This document shows, in pieces, positions 20,299 through 28,683 of a DNA stretch of 64,000 nt. Each line of letters opens with the position of its first letter. The first letter of the stretch is position 1. Position numbers and translations under genes: made by a program. Source of the stretch: an uncultured Roseobacter sp. (lineage in GTDB: Bacteria; Pseudomonadota; Alphaproteobacteria; Rhodobacterales; Rhodobacteraceae); contig NZ_CANMDB010000005.1 in assembly GCF_947496515.1 (NCBI RefSeq), positions 26,001-90,000 on the forward strand. Direction: 5' to 3'. Under the pieces are notes generated by a model. The model did not search any database. It was not told the DNA's origin and saw only the letters and a list, made by a program, of their open reading frames with translations.

Positions 20299-21243
20299 TC
20301 AGCCACCCTCCAGCAGGACCGCCTCGACCCGCCTGTTGCGGTCGCGGCCTTCCGCTGTGCTGTTGGTCGCAATGGGGGCCAGGTAGCCCATCCCTTCGGC
20401 ATCCAGACGGTCTGCGGCGACCAGATACTGCTCGATCAGGCGCGCGCGTACCGACCGCGCCCTGTCCCGCGACAGCGCGATGTTGGGTGCGAGACCGCCG
20501 ACCGTATCCGTATGGCCCACCAGAGCGATGCGCAGTTCAGGACGCTCCGAAAGCAGGGCCGCCAACCGCTCCAGCGAGGCGAAGGGACCCGGCCCGAGTG
20601 ACGAGGATCCGGTGTCAAAGTCCAGATCGCTCAGCACGACAGCGCCCTCATTCAGCAACGGTGTCATATCGACACCATCCGGTGTCGTAGCCGCCGGTGG
20701 CTCAGGCGTCTGCGCAGGGCGGGTAACGGGTGCTGCGACAGGGCCGGTCCGGGCGTGGATCACCTGCACATAGGCCGAAGAACCGGTGACACTGGCGAGG
20801 ATCGTCACGGCCTCCTCCGGCGCGTCTCGCGGTCCCTTGAACGCGGTCAGATAGCGAAAAGCGCCGATATTGACGTACATGTTCGGGCTCGGCAGCACCT
20901 CGACCGCAAAGCGGAAATCAAAGCCACCGCAGGCCGTATCGCTACATTCAAAGGCGATCTCAAAGCCCCGCGCTTCCAGCTGCGCCCGCAAGGGGGCCAT
21001 TGCCTGCAAGGATGTCATGCCACCCGTCTCGATCCGCCAGGCCTGCCGGTTAACGGACCCTTCCAGTGTCTGGGAAGGCACCGTCGCGCCATCGAACCCG
21101 GCCACGGGGGCGGCAAAACTGTCTGGCGACGTGGCCCGTCCCACCGTCATCCGGGCCCCCTCGGGCAGGCTCAGGTCCACCGCCTGAACGGCCGCGCCCA
21201 AGCAACAGGCGGCAATCGTCGCCCAGACGCGCGCGGACCTCAT
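20299..21243 (-). CDS. OmpA-family periplasmic/outer-membrane protein
   Basis: The 314-residue protein has a signal peptide (RVWATIAACCLGAAVQA), a unique N-terminal domain with a likely disulfide pair (FECSDTACGGFDF), and a Pro-rich linker (TRPAQTPEPPAATTPDG, about residues 173-190). A C-terminal OmpA domain (LVGHTDTVGGLAPNIALSRDRARSVRARLIEQ) is expected to bind peptidoglycan. It is the last gene of a tight four-gene minus-strand operon; its start overlaps the AhpD-like gene stop in ATGA. Confidence 0.88.
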   Translation of the reverse strand: MRSARVWATIAACCLGAAVQAVDLSLPEGARMTVGRATSPDSFAAPVAGFDGATVPSQTLEGSVNRQAWRIETGGMTSLQAMAPLRAQLEARGFEIAFECSDTACGGFDFRFAVEVLPSPNMYVNIGAFRYLTAFKGPRDAPEEAVTILASVTGSSAYVQVIHARTGPVAAPVTRPAQTPEPPAATTPDGVDMTPLLNEGAVVLSDLDFDTGSSSLGPGPFASLERLAALLSERPELRIALVGHTDTVGGLAPNIALSRDRARSVRARLIEQYLVAADRLDAEGMGYLAPIATNSTAEGRDRNRRVEAVLLEGG

Positions 21244-21812
21244 CGGGCCTGAGCGTGATAGTCGTCATTGGGCTGCATCGACGTCGCACTGGCCACACGG
21301 TTGGTCATGTTGAAGAACCCGGCCACATTCGCGATGTCCCAAATGTCTCGGTCGCTGAAACCCGCCGCGCGCAGGGTCTCGCGATGCGCCTCCTCGATTG
21401 TGGCGCTCGCCGTCGTCATCAGCGCCGCAAAATCGAGCATCGCGCGCTGCCGTGTGTCCAGGTTGGCCACGCGGTAGTTCATCACCAGCGCCTCGCCCAG
21501 AGCGGGATCCCCCGACATGGCGCGCACTGCCGCGCCATGGGCCACAAGACAGTAAAAGCACCGGTTGATAGAGGAGACGACAACCGCGATCATCTCCCGC
21601 TCCAGCTTGCTCAGGCCCGACGGCGCCAGCATCAGATCGTTGTACATGCCGGTGAAGGCATCAAGCTTGTCGATGTCAAAGGCATAGGCCCGCAAAACGT
21701 TGGGGATCATCCCCAGCTTGTCCTGACAGACGTCGAAGTATTTCTGCGTGGGTGCAGGCAGAGGGTCGACCATCGGCAGGTCGAGCGCTGTGGGCAGGGT
21801 GGGATCAGCCAT
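21240..21812 (-). CDS. AhpD-like peroxidase-related protein
   Basis: The 190-residue carboxymuconolactone-decarboxylase-family protein has the redox motif CFYCLVAHGAAVR (C-x2-C-x3-H, about residues 85-97), typical of alkylhydroperoxidase AhpD-like enzymes. It probably reduces organic peroxides or acts as a thiol oxidoreductase; the partner is not visible. It overlaps its upstream GNAT gene by eight bases and the downstream OmpA gene by four. Confidence 0.88.
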   Translation of the reverse strand: MADPTLPTALDLPMVDPLPAPTQKYFDVCQDKLGMIPNVLRAYAFDIDKLDAFTGMYNDLMLAPSGLSKLEREMIAVVVSSINRCFYCLVAHGAAVRAMSGDPALGEALVMNYRVANLDTRQRAMLDFAALMTTASATIEEAHRETLRAAGFSDRDIWDIANVAGFFNMTNRVASATSMQPNDDYHAQAR

Positions 21813-22539
21813 GTGGTTCGGTCTTTCGCGCGGGGTTCAGGCGGTAATGGTAGTGGCCCACTTCTTCAAAACCCAGAGAGGAATAGAGCGCAAGCGCCGC
21901 TGCATTGGCGCGGGTGCACAGCACCATCATCTCGGCAGCGCCCTGCTTGGCCGCCCAGAAGGCCGCGGCCCGCATGACCCATCCTGCAACACCCTGACGG
22001 CGTTGGTGAGGCAGGATCTCGACTGCGTGCACCACCCCAACGTCGCCTGACATGGCGACAAAGGCAGCACCTGCGGGTTTTTCGTTCCAGCGCGCGAGGA
22101 TTCCCGTCTTTTGGGCGGCACGCTCCATGACGGCCAGACGCGCAGGTCCGATCCCACCGGCGGCCCAGATCTCCTCCATGATGGCCAGCGGCTCCCAGAT
22201 GCAAAAGGCCGTGACCCGCGGCACGGGCGTGTCCGTCAGACGGGCAACGGGCGTACACAGCAGTACCGTCGGGTCAACGATCCCGTAACCCCGCCGGGCC
22301 AGTTCTGCATCCAGCGCCTCCTCGCCCGGGCGCAACATGAAAAGCGGCGCCTGACCGAATGACCGCATGCCTGCCTCGGCGTCCTCGATGTGATCCAGTG
22401 CGGTCGCGTCCTGTGCCGTGGCCGCAGAGACACGCTTGCCACCGCCCTGGCCTGCGCGCAGCACCCAAGGCCCCACCGTGCGCCGTTCAGCCGCGGGCCA
22501 GGTTGCATCAACGGCGGCAAAATAGTCGGCCCCGCTCAC
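21805..22539 (-). CDS. GNAT-family N-acetyltransferase (two-domain)
   Basis: The 244-residue protein begins SGADYFAAVDATWPAAERRTVGPWVLRAGQGGGKRVSAA (landmark over residues 2-40), typical of a distinct GNAT group. It ends with a canonical GNAT half: VVHAVEILPHQRRQGVAGWVMRAAAFWA and LYSSLGFEEVGHYHYRL. The substrate is unknown. The GTG start at 22539 lies in a GTGA overlap with the upstream cinA-like stop; longer frames upstream are antisense shadows. Confidence 0.82.
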   Translation of the reverse strand: MSGADYFAAVDATWPAAERRTVGPWVLRAGQGGGKRVSAATAQDATALDHIEDAEAGMRSFGQAPLFMLRPGEEALDAELARRGYGIVDPTVLLCTPVARLTDTPVPRVTAFCIWEPLAIMEEIWAAGGIGPARLAVMERAAQKTGILARWNEKPAGAAFVAMSGDVGVVHAVEILPHQRRQGVAGWVMRAAAFWAAKQGAAEMMVLCTRANAAALALYSSLGFEEVGHYHYRLNPARKTEPHG

Positions 22540-23261
22540 GCGGCAAACACATCCGCCAGACGCGCCCGGACTTCCCGCACCAGCGCCCCGTCGGTGCCGC
22601 GGATCACCACATTCGCGCCAAAGCGCCCGTCGGGTTGCTGGAACGGGTAGGATCCCATGCTGAGCGTCGGAAACTCCGCCGCCAGCGCGCCCAGCGGCCC
22701 CGCGATGTCTCCTTCTCCCCTGTCGATGCGCAGCGTCTCCGACACCAACGGCGCGCCACCGGACAGCCCGGCCAGCACACTTTCGACCATCGCCTGAAAG
22801 ATCGCGGGCACCCCCGCCATCACGTGCACATTGCCAAGCGTAAAGCCGGGGGCGGCCGAAACCGGGTTGTCGATCAACTCTGCCCCGTCCGGGATCCGCG
22901 CCATGCGCAACCGGGCCGCGTTCATCTCGGTGCCGGTCTTGGCGTAATGCGCCGCCAGGATCGCACGGGCATCGGCGCGCACGTCGATGTGGGCACCGAA
23001 AGCCGCAGCAATGCAATCGGCGGTGATGTCATCGTGGGTCGGCCCGATGCCACCGCTGGTAAAGACGTGATCAACCGTCTCCGACAGTGCCTTGACCGCT
23101 GCAATGATGGCCTCGCGGTCATCGCTCACCACCCTGACCTCGCGCAGGTCGATCCCCGCCGCCGTCAGCTTGCCCGCCAGATGGTACATATTGGCATCGC
23201 GCGTGCGGCCCGACAGGATCTCATCACCGATGACGAGCATGGCAGCGGTTGGGTTGGGCAT
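22536..23261 (-). CDS. CinA N-terminal-like molybdopterin-binding domain protein
   Basis: This 241-residue protein has the MoaB/Mog-like fold of CinA N-terminal (COG1058) proteins: AAMLVIGDEILSGRTRDAN (about residues 6-24), VFTSGGIGPTHDDITADCIAAAFG (about 66-90), and GVPAIFQAMVE. It lacks the C-terminal nicotinamide-deamidase domain of full CinA. Related proteins act as ADP-ribose pyrophosphatases or in molybdopterin handling; the role here is uncertain. First gene of the cinA-GNAT-ahpD-ompA operon. ATG 23261 is chosen; GTG 23267 is possible. Confidence 0.85.
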   Translation of the reverse strand: MPNPTAAMLVIGDEILSGRTRDANMYHLAGKLTAAGIDLREVRVVSDDREAIIAAVKALSETVDHVFTSGGIGPTHDDITADCIAAAFGAHIDVRADARAILAAHYAKTGTEMNAARLRMARIPDGAELIDNPVSAAPGFTLGNVHVMAGVPAIFQAMVESVLAGLSGGAPLVSETLRIDRGEGDIAGPLGALAAEFPTLSMGSYPFQQPDGRFGANVVIRGTDGALVREVRARLADVFAA

Positions 23262-23312
23262 GGGCACGGCACTCCTTGCCTGAGGGATGGTGCCGGGTAT
23301 AGACGCTGCCTC

Positions 23313-24020
23313 ATGCGCTTTCAAACCGAACTTGTGCCCGCCCGATTGACCCGCCGCTACAAACGCTTTCTGGCAGACTGCGTGCTGGAGGCCGGCGGGC
23401 AGGAGGTCACCGCACACTGCGCCAACCCCGGCTCCATGATGGGGCTGGCGGAGCCGGGCACGCGCATCTGGCTGGAGCCGAATGATGATCCCAAAAAGAA
23501 GCTGAAGTACGGCTGGCGGCTGGTCGAGCACGCGAGCGGTCATTTCACCGGCGTGGATACGGGCGTGCCCAACAAGGCGCTGAAGGCAGCACTTGAGGCC
23601 CGCGCGCTGAGCCCCTTTGCCGGTTACAGCACCGTGCGGCCCGAGGTGCGCTATGGCACGGGCAGCCGCATCGACTTTCTGCTGAGCGCACCGGGGCTGC
23701 CCGATGTCTACGTCGAGGTCAAAAGCGTCACCCTGTCGCGCAAACCCGGGCTGGCGGAGTTTCCCGACAGCGTGACCGCGCGCGGGACCAAGCACCTGCA
23801 GGAACTGGCCGAGGTCGCGCAATCGGACGCACGCGCGGTCATGCTGTATCTGGTGCAACGCACCGATGCCGCCCGCTTTACCATCGCCGCCGATATCGAC
23901 ACCGCCTACGCTGCGGCATTTCGCGCCGCGCGCGCGGCTGGCGTTGAAACTCTGTGCTACGGGACCGATATTACGCCCCAAGGGGTCGACATCGCGGATC
24001 CCTTGCAAGTCGAGATCTGA
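23313..24020 (+). CDS. sfsA: Sugar fermentation stimulation protein SfsA
   Basis: The 235-residue SfsA protein has the expected motifs: MRFQTELVPARLTRRYKRFLADC at the start, AHCANPGSMMGLAEPG (about residues 35-50), RIDFLLSAPGLPDVYVEVKSVTL (about 114-136, nuclease-like D...E-x-K) and FPDSVTARGTKHLQEL. It is a DNA-binding protein of poorly defined role, with a restriction-endonuclease-like core. It is followed after 66 bases by map. Confidence 0.92.
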   Translation: MRFQTELVPARLTRRYKRFLADCVLEAGGQEVTAHCANPGSMMGLAEPGTRIWLEPNDDPKKKLKYGWRLVEHASGHFTGVDTGVPNKALKAALEARALSPFAGYSTVRPEVRYGTGSRIDFLLSAPGLPDVYVEVKSVTLSRKPGLAEFPDSVTARGTKHLQELAEVAQSDARAVMLYLVQRTDAARFTIAADIDTAYAAAFRAARAAGVETLCYGTDITPQGVDIADPLQVEI

Positions 24021-24086
24021 GGGCGCACTGGCTCTTGGGTCTTTTTGACGTTAAACCGCTTGAAACACTCGCAATGGAGCATCCGC

Positions 24087-24905
24087 GTGAACGAGGATCT
24101 TCGGGGCCGCCACACCAAAGACGGCATACGGATTTACGAAAAGGCCGATTTTGACGGCATGCACGCCGCAGGCGCGCTGACCGCGCGTATTCTGGACGAT
24201 ATCGCCGGGCTGGTCTTTGTCGGCCAGACAACCGCTGCCATCGACAAGGCCATCACCGAGATGGTCGAGGACGCCGGGGCGACCTCGGCCACCATCGGCT
24301 ACAAGGGCTATCAGCACGCCAGTTGCATTTCCGTCAATCACGTCGTCTGCCACGGGATCCCGGGCGACAAGGTGCTGAAAGACGGCGATATCCTGAACAT
24401 CGACGTGACCACCATCGTGGACGGCTGGTTCGGCGACAGCAGTCGGATGTATGTGGCGGGCAAGCTGCCGCGAAAGGCGGAACGCCTTATCCAGGTGACA
24501 CACGACGCGCTGATGCGCGGGATTGATGCGGTAAAACCCGGCAACACCTTTGGCGACATCGGCCATGCGATCCAGTCCTTCGTCGAGGGCCAACGCATGT
24601 CGGTGGTGCGGGATTTCTGCGGCCACGGGCTGGGCCGGGTGTTCCACGCGCCCCCCAATGTACTGCACTACGGTCGGCCCGGGACCGGTGCCGTGCTGGA
24701 AGAGGGGATGTTCTTTACCATCGAGCCGATGGTGAACCTCGGGCGGCCGGAGACCAAGACCCTGTCGGATGACTGGACGGCCGTAACCCGGGACAAGTCA
24801 CTCTCGGCCCAGTTCGAGCATTCCATCGGTGTGACCGAAACGGGGGCGGAGATTTTTACCCTGTCGCCCGGCGGGTTGTTCCACCCGACCTACTCGAACG
24901 GCTGA
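24087..24905 (+). CDS. map: Methionine aminopeptidase, type I
   Basis: The 272-residue protein removes the N-terminal Met of new proteins. The dinuclear metal ligands are visible: Asp in NIDVTTIVDGWFGD (two Asp), His in CGHGLGRVFHAPP, Glu in FTIEPMVNLG and Glu in AQFEHSIGVTE. The GTG at 24087 was chosen because GGAG lies upstream, and it gives an N terminus like other alphaproteobacterial Map proteins. It lies behind sfsA on the same strand. Confidence 0.94.
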   Translation: MNEDLRGRHTKDGIRIYEKADFDGMHAAGALTARILDDIAGLVFVGQTTAAIDKAITEMVEDAGATSATIGYKGYQHASCISVNHVVCHGIPGDKVLKDGDILNIDVTTIVDGWFGDSSRMYVAGKLPRKAERLIQVTHDALMRGIDAVKPGNTFGDIGHAIQSFVEGQRMSVVRDFCGHGLGRVFHAPPNVLHYGRPGTGAVLEEGMFFTIEPMVNLGRPETKTLSDDWTAVTRDKSLSAQFEHSIGVTETGAEIFTLSPGGLFHPTYSNG

Positions 24906-25075
24906 TCTTGCTCGGCGGCATCGCGCCGCAGCACCGCCAGCAAGAGCGTCTCCGCGCCCCATGGCTGCACAGTGTCACTGATGAATACCAGTGTGGACGG
25001 GCGCGGTCGCGGTTTCGCCCCGGTGGCGTCACTGGAGATCTGAGCGCAGAACGGAGGCAACGCGATGCTGAGCAT
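24890..25075 (-). CDS. Small hypothetical ORF downstream of rsmD
   Basis: A 61-codon frame on the rsmD strand starts 18 bases after the rsmD stop and overlaps the 3' end of map. An AGGGA sequence precedes its ATG, but it lies inside a perfect inverted repeat (25076-25093). No family is recognised, and it could be chance. Confidence 0.25.
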   Translation of the reverse strand: MLSIALPPFCAQISSDATGAKPRPRPSTLVFISDTVQPWGAETLLLAVLRRDAAEQDQPFE

Positions 25076-25093
25076 ATCTGATCCCTATCAGAT
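25076..25093. repeat. Inverted repeat overlapping the rsmD stop
   Basis: ATCTGAT (25076-25082) and ATCAGAT (25087-25093) form perfect seven-base arms with a four-base loop. There is no T-run, so it may be a weak terminator, an mRNA-stabilising hairpin or a ribosome-site mask for the small ORF downstream. Confidence 0.5.
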
Positions 25094-25650
25094 CAAGCAT
25101 CCGCTTTCGACAGAAAGGTGATTTGCGTATCGCCGTAGCGCCGCTGATCCACCAGATCGAAACCGGGGGGCGCTGGCATGGGCGCGGCCTCTTCCCAGAC
25201 AATCAGTGCACCCGACGCCAGCCAGCCGCTTTGGCCTGCTGTCGCCAGCGCCGCCTCGCCCATCTCTTTGCCATAGGGCGGATCAAGGAAGATCAGCCCA
25301 GCGGGAGGACCCTCGCGGACAGGGAGGCGACGGGCATCCCGCGCGACAATGGTACTTCGATCCGCGACGCGCAGCTTGGCGATGTTCTGACGCAGAAGCC
25401 CAAGCGCTGTCCGGCCGTTGTCCACAAATGTGGCATGGGCCGCCCCGCGCGACAACGCCTCCAGCCCCAAAGCACCCGTGCCCGCAAATAGATCCAGCAC
25501 CCGGGCACCGTCCGTCACGCCCAGATGGGTCAGCACGCTGAAGAGGCTCTCGCGGACCCGGTCGGACGTAGGGCGCAGGTGGGCGCCGTGATCGCCCTTG
25601 CCCAATGGCGCGAGGCTCACCCCGCGATGCTCTCCGGCGATGATCCTCAC
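25093..25650 (-). CDS. rsmD: 16S rRNA (guanine966-N2)-methyltransferase RsmD
   Basis: The 185-residue SAM methyltransferase has VRIIAGEHRG at the start, LRPTSDRVRESLFSVL (about residues 26-41), the SAM loop VLDLFAGTGALGLEALSRGA (about 51-70), and the catalytic LIFLDPPYG (about 126-134). It methylates G966 of 16S rRNA. The GTG start at 25650 overlaps the upstream oxidoreductase stop in GTGA. The longer upstream frame is antisense to nothing real and was left out. Confidence 0.92.
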   Translation of the reverse strand: MRIIAGEHRGVSLAPLGKGDHGAHLRPTSDRVRESLFSVLTHLGVTDGARVLDLFAGTGALGLEALSRGAAHATFVDNGRTALGLLRQNIAKLRVADRSTIVARDARRLPVREGPPAGLIFLDPPYGKEMGEAALATAGQSGWLASGALIVWEEAAPMPAPPGFDLVDQRRYGDTQITFLSKADA

Positions 25651-26855
25651 GCGGTCAGCAACGCCTTGAGCTCTGCCCCCGAATCCGCAACCACGGTCCG
25701 GTCGGCGGTGCGGCCTGCCTCGATGAGGCGCTTGCCGATCATATAGGCACGCGGATCGTTCATCGCGTCCACGGCCAGCAACGCCTCGCCCCGGTAGTAC
25801 CAGAAAGAGGCAGTGCGGCCCGGCCCCTGCCGGGTGACAACATCGGCGTAGCCCGTGTTCAGACCTGCAATCTGCAGCTTCACGTCGTACTGATCCGACC
25901 AGAACCACGGCTTGGCCACATAGTCCTTGCCCGCGTCCATCAGATTGTCCGCCACGACTTCGGCCTGATCAATGGCGTTAGGCACGCTCTCCAACCGGAT
26001 ACGGGCGTCGCGGTAGGGAAACGAGGTGCAATCCCCCGCCGCCCAGATATGGGGATCGGAGGTCTGCCCCCGTGCATCCACCGCGATGCCGTTGTCGATT
26101 GCAAGCCCGGCCTGTTCCGCCAAGGCTGTCGCGGGTGCGATGCCCACCCCTGCGATCACCAGATCCACATCAAGCACGGTTCCGTCGGTCAGCTCCGCAC
26201 CGCTCACAGCACCATCACCGGTCAATCGTTTGACGCCGACCCTTTCGCGGAGATCGACGCCGTGGGCGCCATGCAACGCACGGAAATACGCGCTTGTCTC
26301 GGGCGCGGCCACCCGCTGGAGGATCCTGTCAGCCATCTCCACCAGTGTGACCTGCAGGCCCAGTTTCACCGCGACCGCCGCCGCCTCCAACCCGATGTAT
26401 CCGCCCCCCACGATCATCACGCGCTTGTCCGCCGTCATCAGCGGTGCCATGGCATCCACATCAGCCAGAGTGCGTACCGCAAAAACGCCGCGCAGATCAC
26501 CGCCCATGGCCGTCGGCAGGCGGTGCGGCACCGAGCCTGTCGCGAGCACCAGCGCGTCATAGCTCAAGACCTCATCCTCCAGGATGACCGTCCGCGCGGC
26601 GGGATCAATCGCGCTGACCCAGGCGCCGGTGCGCAGGGTGATGTCCTCATCCGCATAATAGGAGACGGGCCGCAGGTAGAGACGCTCCAACGCCATTTCA
26701 CCCATCAGATAGGCCTTGGAAAGCGGCGGACGCTGGTAGGGCGGCTGCGGCTCTTCGCCGATCAGGGTGATCCGGTCCGTGCAGCCCGCGCTGCGCAACC
26801 GCGCCACACAACTGGCCCCCGCCTGCCCTGCGCCGATCACGATGATATGCCGCAT
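25647..26855 (-). CDS. FAD-dependent ferredoxin reductase
   Basis: The 402-residue pyridine-nucleotide-disulfide-fold reductase has an N-terminal FAD motif (HIIVIGAGQAGASCVARL), PPYQRPPLSKAYL (about residues 38-50), a second NAD(P) motif VMIVGGGYIGLEAAAVAVKLG (about 145-165), and WAAGDCTSF plus a C-terminal reductase domain. It matches putidaredoxin/rhodocoxin-reductase types that feed electrons from NADH to ferredoxins of P450 or dioxygenase systems. No partner ferredoxin is visible nearby. It is coupled to rsmD downstream. Confidence 0.9.
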   Translation of the reverse strand: MRHIIVIGAGQAGASCVARLRSAGCTDRITLIGEEPQPPYQRPPLSKAYLMGEMALERLYLRPVSYYADEDITLRTGAWVSAIDPAARTVILEDEVLSYDALVLATGSVPHRLPTAMGGDLRGVFAVRTLADVDAMAPLMTADKRVMIVGGGYIGLEAAAVAVKLGLQVTLVEMADRILQRVAAPETSAYFRALHGAHGVDLRERVGVKRLTGDGAVSGAELTDGTVLDVDLVIAGVGIAPATALAEQAGLAIDNGIAVDARGQTSDPHIWAAGDCTSFPYRDARIRLESVPNAIDQAEVVADNLMDAGKDYVAKPWFWSDQYDVKLQIAGLNTGYADVVTRQGPGRTASFWYYRGEALLAVDAMNDPRAYMIGKRLIEAGRTADRTVVADSGAELKALLTA

Positions 26856-26951
26856 AGCGCCCCTTACCCCACTGAAATCATCTAGTATCGCCCAAGGCCG
26901 CACCCTATATCCAAGACAGTAAAAAGCGCAATTGAAAGAAAGGCGTATCAC

Positions 26952-27440
26952 ATGACGATCTCACAGGGCGATCACCTTCCCGACGCGACACTGGTTCAAC
27001 TGGGCGACGATGGCCCCGCACCGGTCTCGCTGGCGGAAAAGACCAAGGGCCGCAAGGTCGTCATCTTTGCCGTACCCGGCGCCTACACCGGCGTCTGCCA
27101 TTCGGCGCATGTGCCCAGCTTTATGCGCACCAAGGACCAGTTCGACGGCAAGGGTGTGGATGAGATCATCTGCATCGCCGTCAATGATCCTTTCGTGATG
27201 AATGCCTGGGGCGAGGCGACCGGGGCGACAGCCGCCGGGATCACGATGCTGGGCGATCCCGAAAGCGCCTTTACCAAGTCCATCGGCATGGATTTCGACG
27301 CGCCGCCCGCCGGGCTCATCGGGCGCTCCAAACGCTATGCCATGCTGGTCGAAGACGGAAAAGTCACGCTCTTCCAACCGGAGGAAAATCCCGGAATGTG
27401 TGAAGTGTCTGCAGGCGAGGCGTTGCTCGCCAATATGTAG
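26952..27440 (+). CDS. Peroxiredoxin of the Prx5/AhpE-like (type II) family
   Basis: The 162-residue thiol peroxidase has the active-site motif VPGAYTGVCHSAHVPSF with the peroxidatic Cys49 and Thr46. Further Cys residues in IICIA and GMCEVS are possible resolving or auxiliary residues. It reduces H2O2 and alkyl peroxides using glutathione/glutaredoxin or thioredoxin. It is divergent from the ferredoxin-reductase gene and ends close to the convergent mscS gene. Confidence 0.93.
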   Translation: MTISQGDHLPDATLVQLGDDGPAPVSLAEKTKGRKVVIFAVPGAYTGVCHSAHVPSFMRTKDQFDGKGVDEIICIAVNDPFVMNAWGEATGATAAGITMLGDPESAFTKSIGMDFDAPPAGLIGRSKRYAMLVEDGKVTLFQPEENPGMCEVSAGEALLANM

Positions 27441-27457
27441 AGCCGGTGCGGCCGGGA

Positions 27458-28384
27458 TCAGGCCTGATCCCGGTTGTCCTCTTCGCCGTCGAACCCCTGA
27501 CGCGCGGCACCATTGCTGGTGCCATGCTCGGGATCGTCCTCGCTGGATGTGCGCATGATGGTCCGCGTCGGGAAGGGAATGTCGATCCCGCCTGCATCCA
27601 GCGCTTCTTTCACCGCGCGTTTCATGTCGGCCTGGTAGGCGAAGTACTCCGCTGCATCGACCCAGACCCGCACCAGAAAATCAACCGAGCTGTCGCCCAG
27701 ATTGTTGACCTGTATGAACGGCTCCGGCTCCGCATCAGAGCGGGGGTCCGCCATAATGGTGTCCAGGATGATCCGTTGCGCCTCGCCCAGGTTCACCCCG
27801 TATCCGACGCCAAAGGTCCATTCCGCACGGCGCTTGTTGTTGGCCGAGTAATTGGTGATCACATTCCCCCAGACCTCTGAATTGGGGATGATCACCTGCA
27901 CGTTGCTCAGATCCGCAAGCTCGGTGAAGTTGAGCGTGATCGCCTTGATCGTGCCCATCTCACCGCCTACCTCGACGAAATCGCCCAGTTTGATGGGCCG
28001 GAACAGGATCAGCATCACCCCTGCCGCCACGTTGGACAAGGTGCCTTGCAACGCCAGACCGATGGCAAGACCAGCCGCACCGATGACAGCGACGACAGAG
28101 GTTGTCCGCACGCCGAAGGTGTTGAGCACGAAGAGAACCGTAAAGCCCAGCACCACGTAGCGGATGATCGAGGACAGAAAGTCAAAGAGCGTGTCGTCCA
28201 GATGCCGGTGACGCCGCCCGAGGTTCTGAACCCGCCGCTGCAACCAGGCAGAGACGATCCAGCCGATGATCAGGATACCGACAGCGGCAGAGATGGATCC
28301 GACAGCACTCAGCAAGAAATCGAGTGTCAGCAGATCGGCGACAGTCTTGTCCTGCCAGATCTCGGTTTGTAGCAATTCTTCCAT
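27458..28384 (-). CDS. Small-conductance mechanosensitive channel (MscS family)
   Basis: The 308-residue MscS channel has three N-terminal transmembrane segments (about residues 25-45, 70-90, 95-125). The pore-lining TM3 is Gly/Ala-rich (VVAVIGAAGLAIGLALQGTLSNVAAGVMLILFRP), followed by the cytoplasmic beta domain GDFVEVGGEMGTIKAITLNFTEL and IIPNSEVWGNVITNYS. It relieves turgor on hypo-osmotic shock. The acidic, Asn-rich C-tail is an ordinary variation. It lies two bases after the PCD gene on the same strand. Confidence 0.93.
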   Translation of the reverse strand: MEELLQTEIWQDKTVADLLTLDFLLSAVGSISAAVGILIIGWIVSAWLQRRVQNLGRRHRHLDDTLFDFLSSIIRYVVLGFTVLFVLNTFGVRTTSVVAVIGAAGLAIGLALQGTLSNVAAGVMLILFRPIKLGDFVEVGGEMGTIKAITLNFTELADLSNVQVIIPNSEVWGNVITNYSANNKRRAEWTFGVGYGVNLGEAQRIILDTIMADPRSDAEPEPFIQVNNLGDSSVDFLVRVWVDAAEYFAYQADMKRAVKEALDAGGIDIPFPTRTIMRTSSEDDPEHGTSNGAARQGFDGEEDNRDQA

Positions 28385-28386
28385 GT

Positions 28387-28683
28387 CTATTCCGCCAAAC
28401 CGTCCATCTTGCGTGCCAGCTTGGCATCCAGCGCGCTCAACCCGTCGACATCATGGGTGCTCAGCACCACATCCACGGTCTTGTAGACGTTGTGCCACTC
28501 GGGATGATGATCCCATTTTTCAGCCCAGATGGCCACTTTGGTCATCCAGCCGAATGCTTCGACAAAATTGTCAAAGACAAACGTCTTTTTCAGCGCATCG
28601 CGATCCTCAACCATTTCCCAACCCGCCTCAAGAAGGGGCTGCAAAAGGGGGCCGCGGGTTTCTTCGCTCAGTTTTTCCGTCAT
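28387..28683 (-). CDS. phhB: Pterin-4a-carbinolamine dehydratase
   Basis: The 98-residue protein carries the family signature with the catalytic His residues in [27 protein letters not shown] (His59, His60, His64). It recycles 4a-hydroxytetrahydrobiopterin and acts with phenylalanine hydroxylase; no phhA is in the window. Its start overlaps the FemAB-like gene stop in ATGA, and mscS follows by two bases, giving a three-gene transcription unit. Confidence 0.93.
   Translation of the reverse strand: MTEKLSEETRGPLLQPLLEAGWEMVEDRDALKKTFVFDNFVEAFGWMTKVAIWAEKWDHHPEWHNVYKTVDVVLSTHDVDGLSALDAKLARKMDGLAE

Noticed and set aside
23262..24008. Upstream extension of the cinA-like frame opposite sfsA
   Set aside because: sfsA motifs are unmistakable on the plus strand; the CinA-like domain begins at the chosen start.
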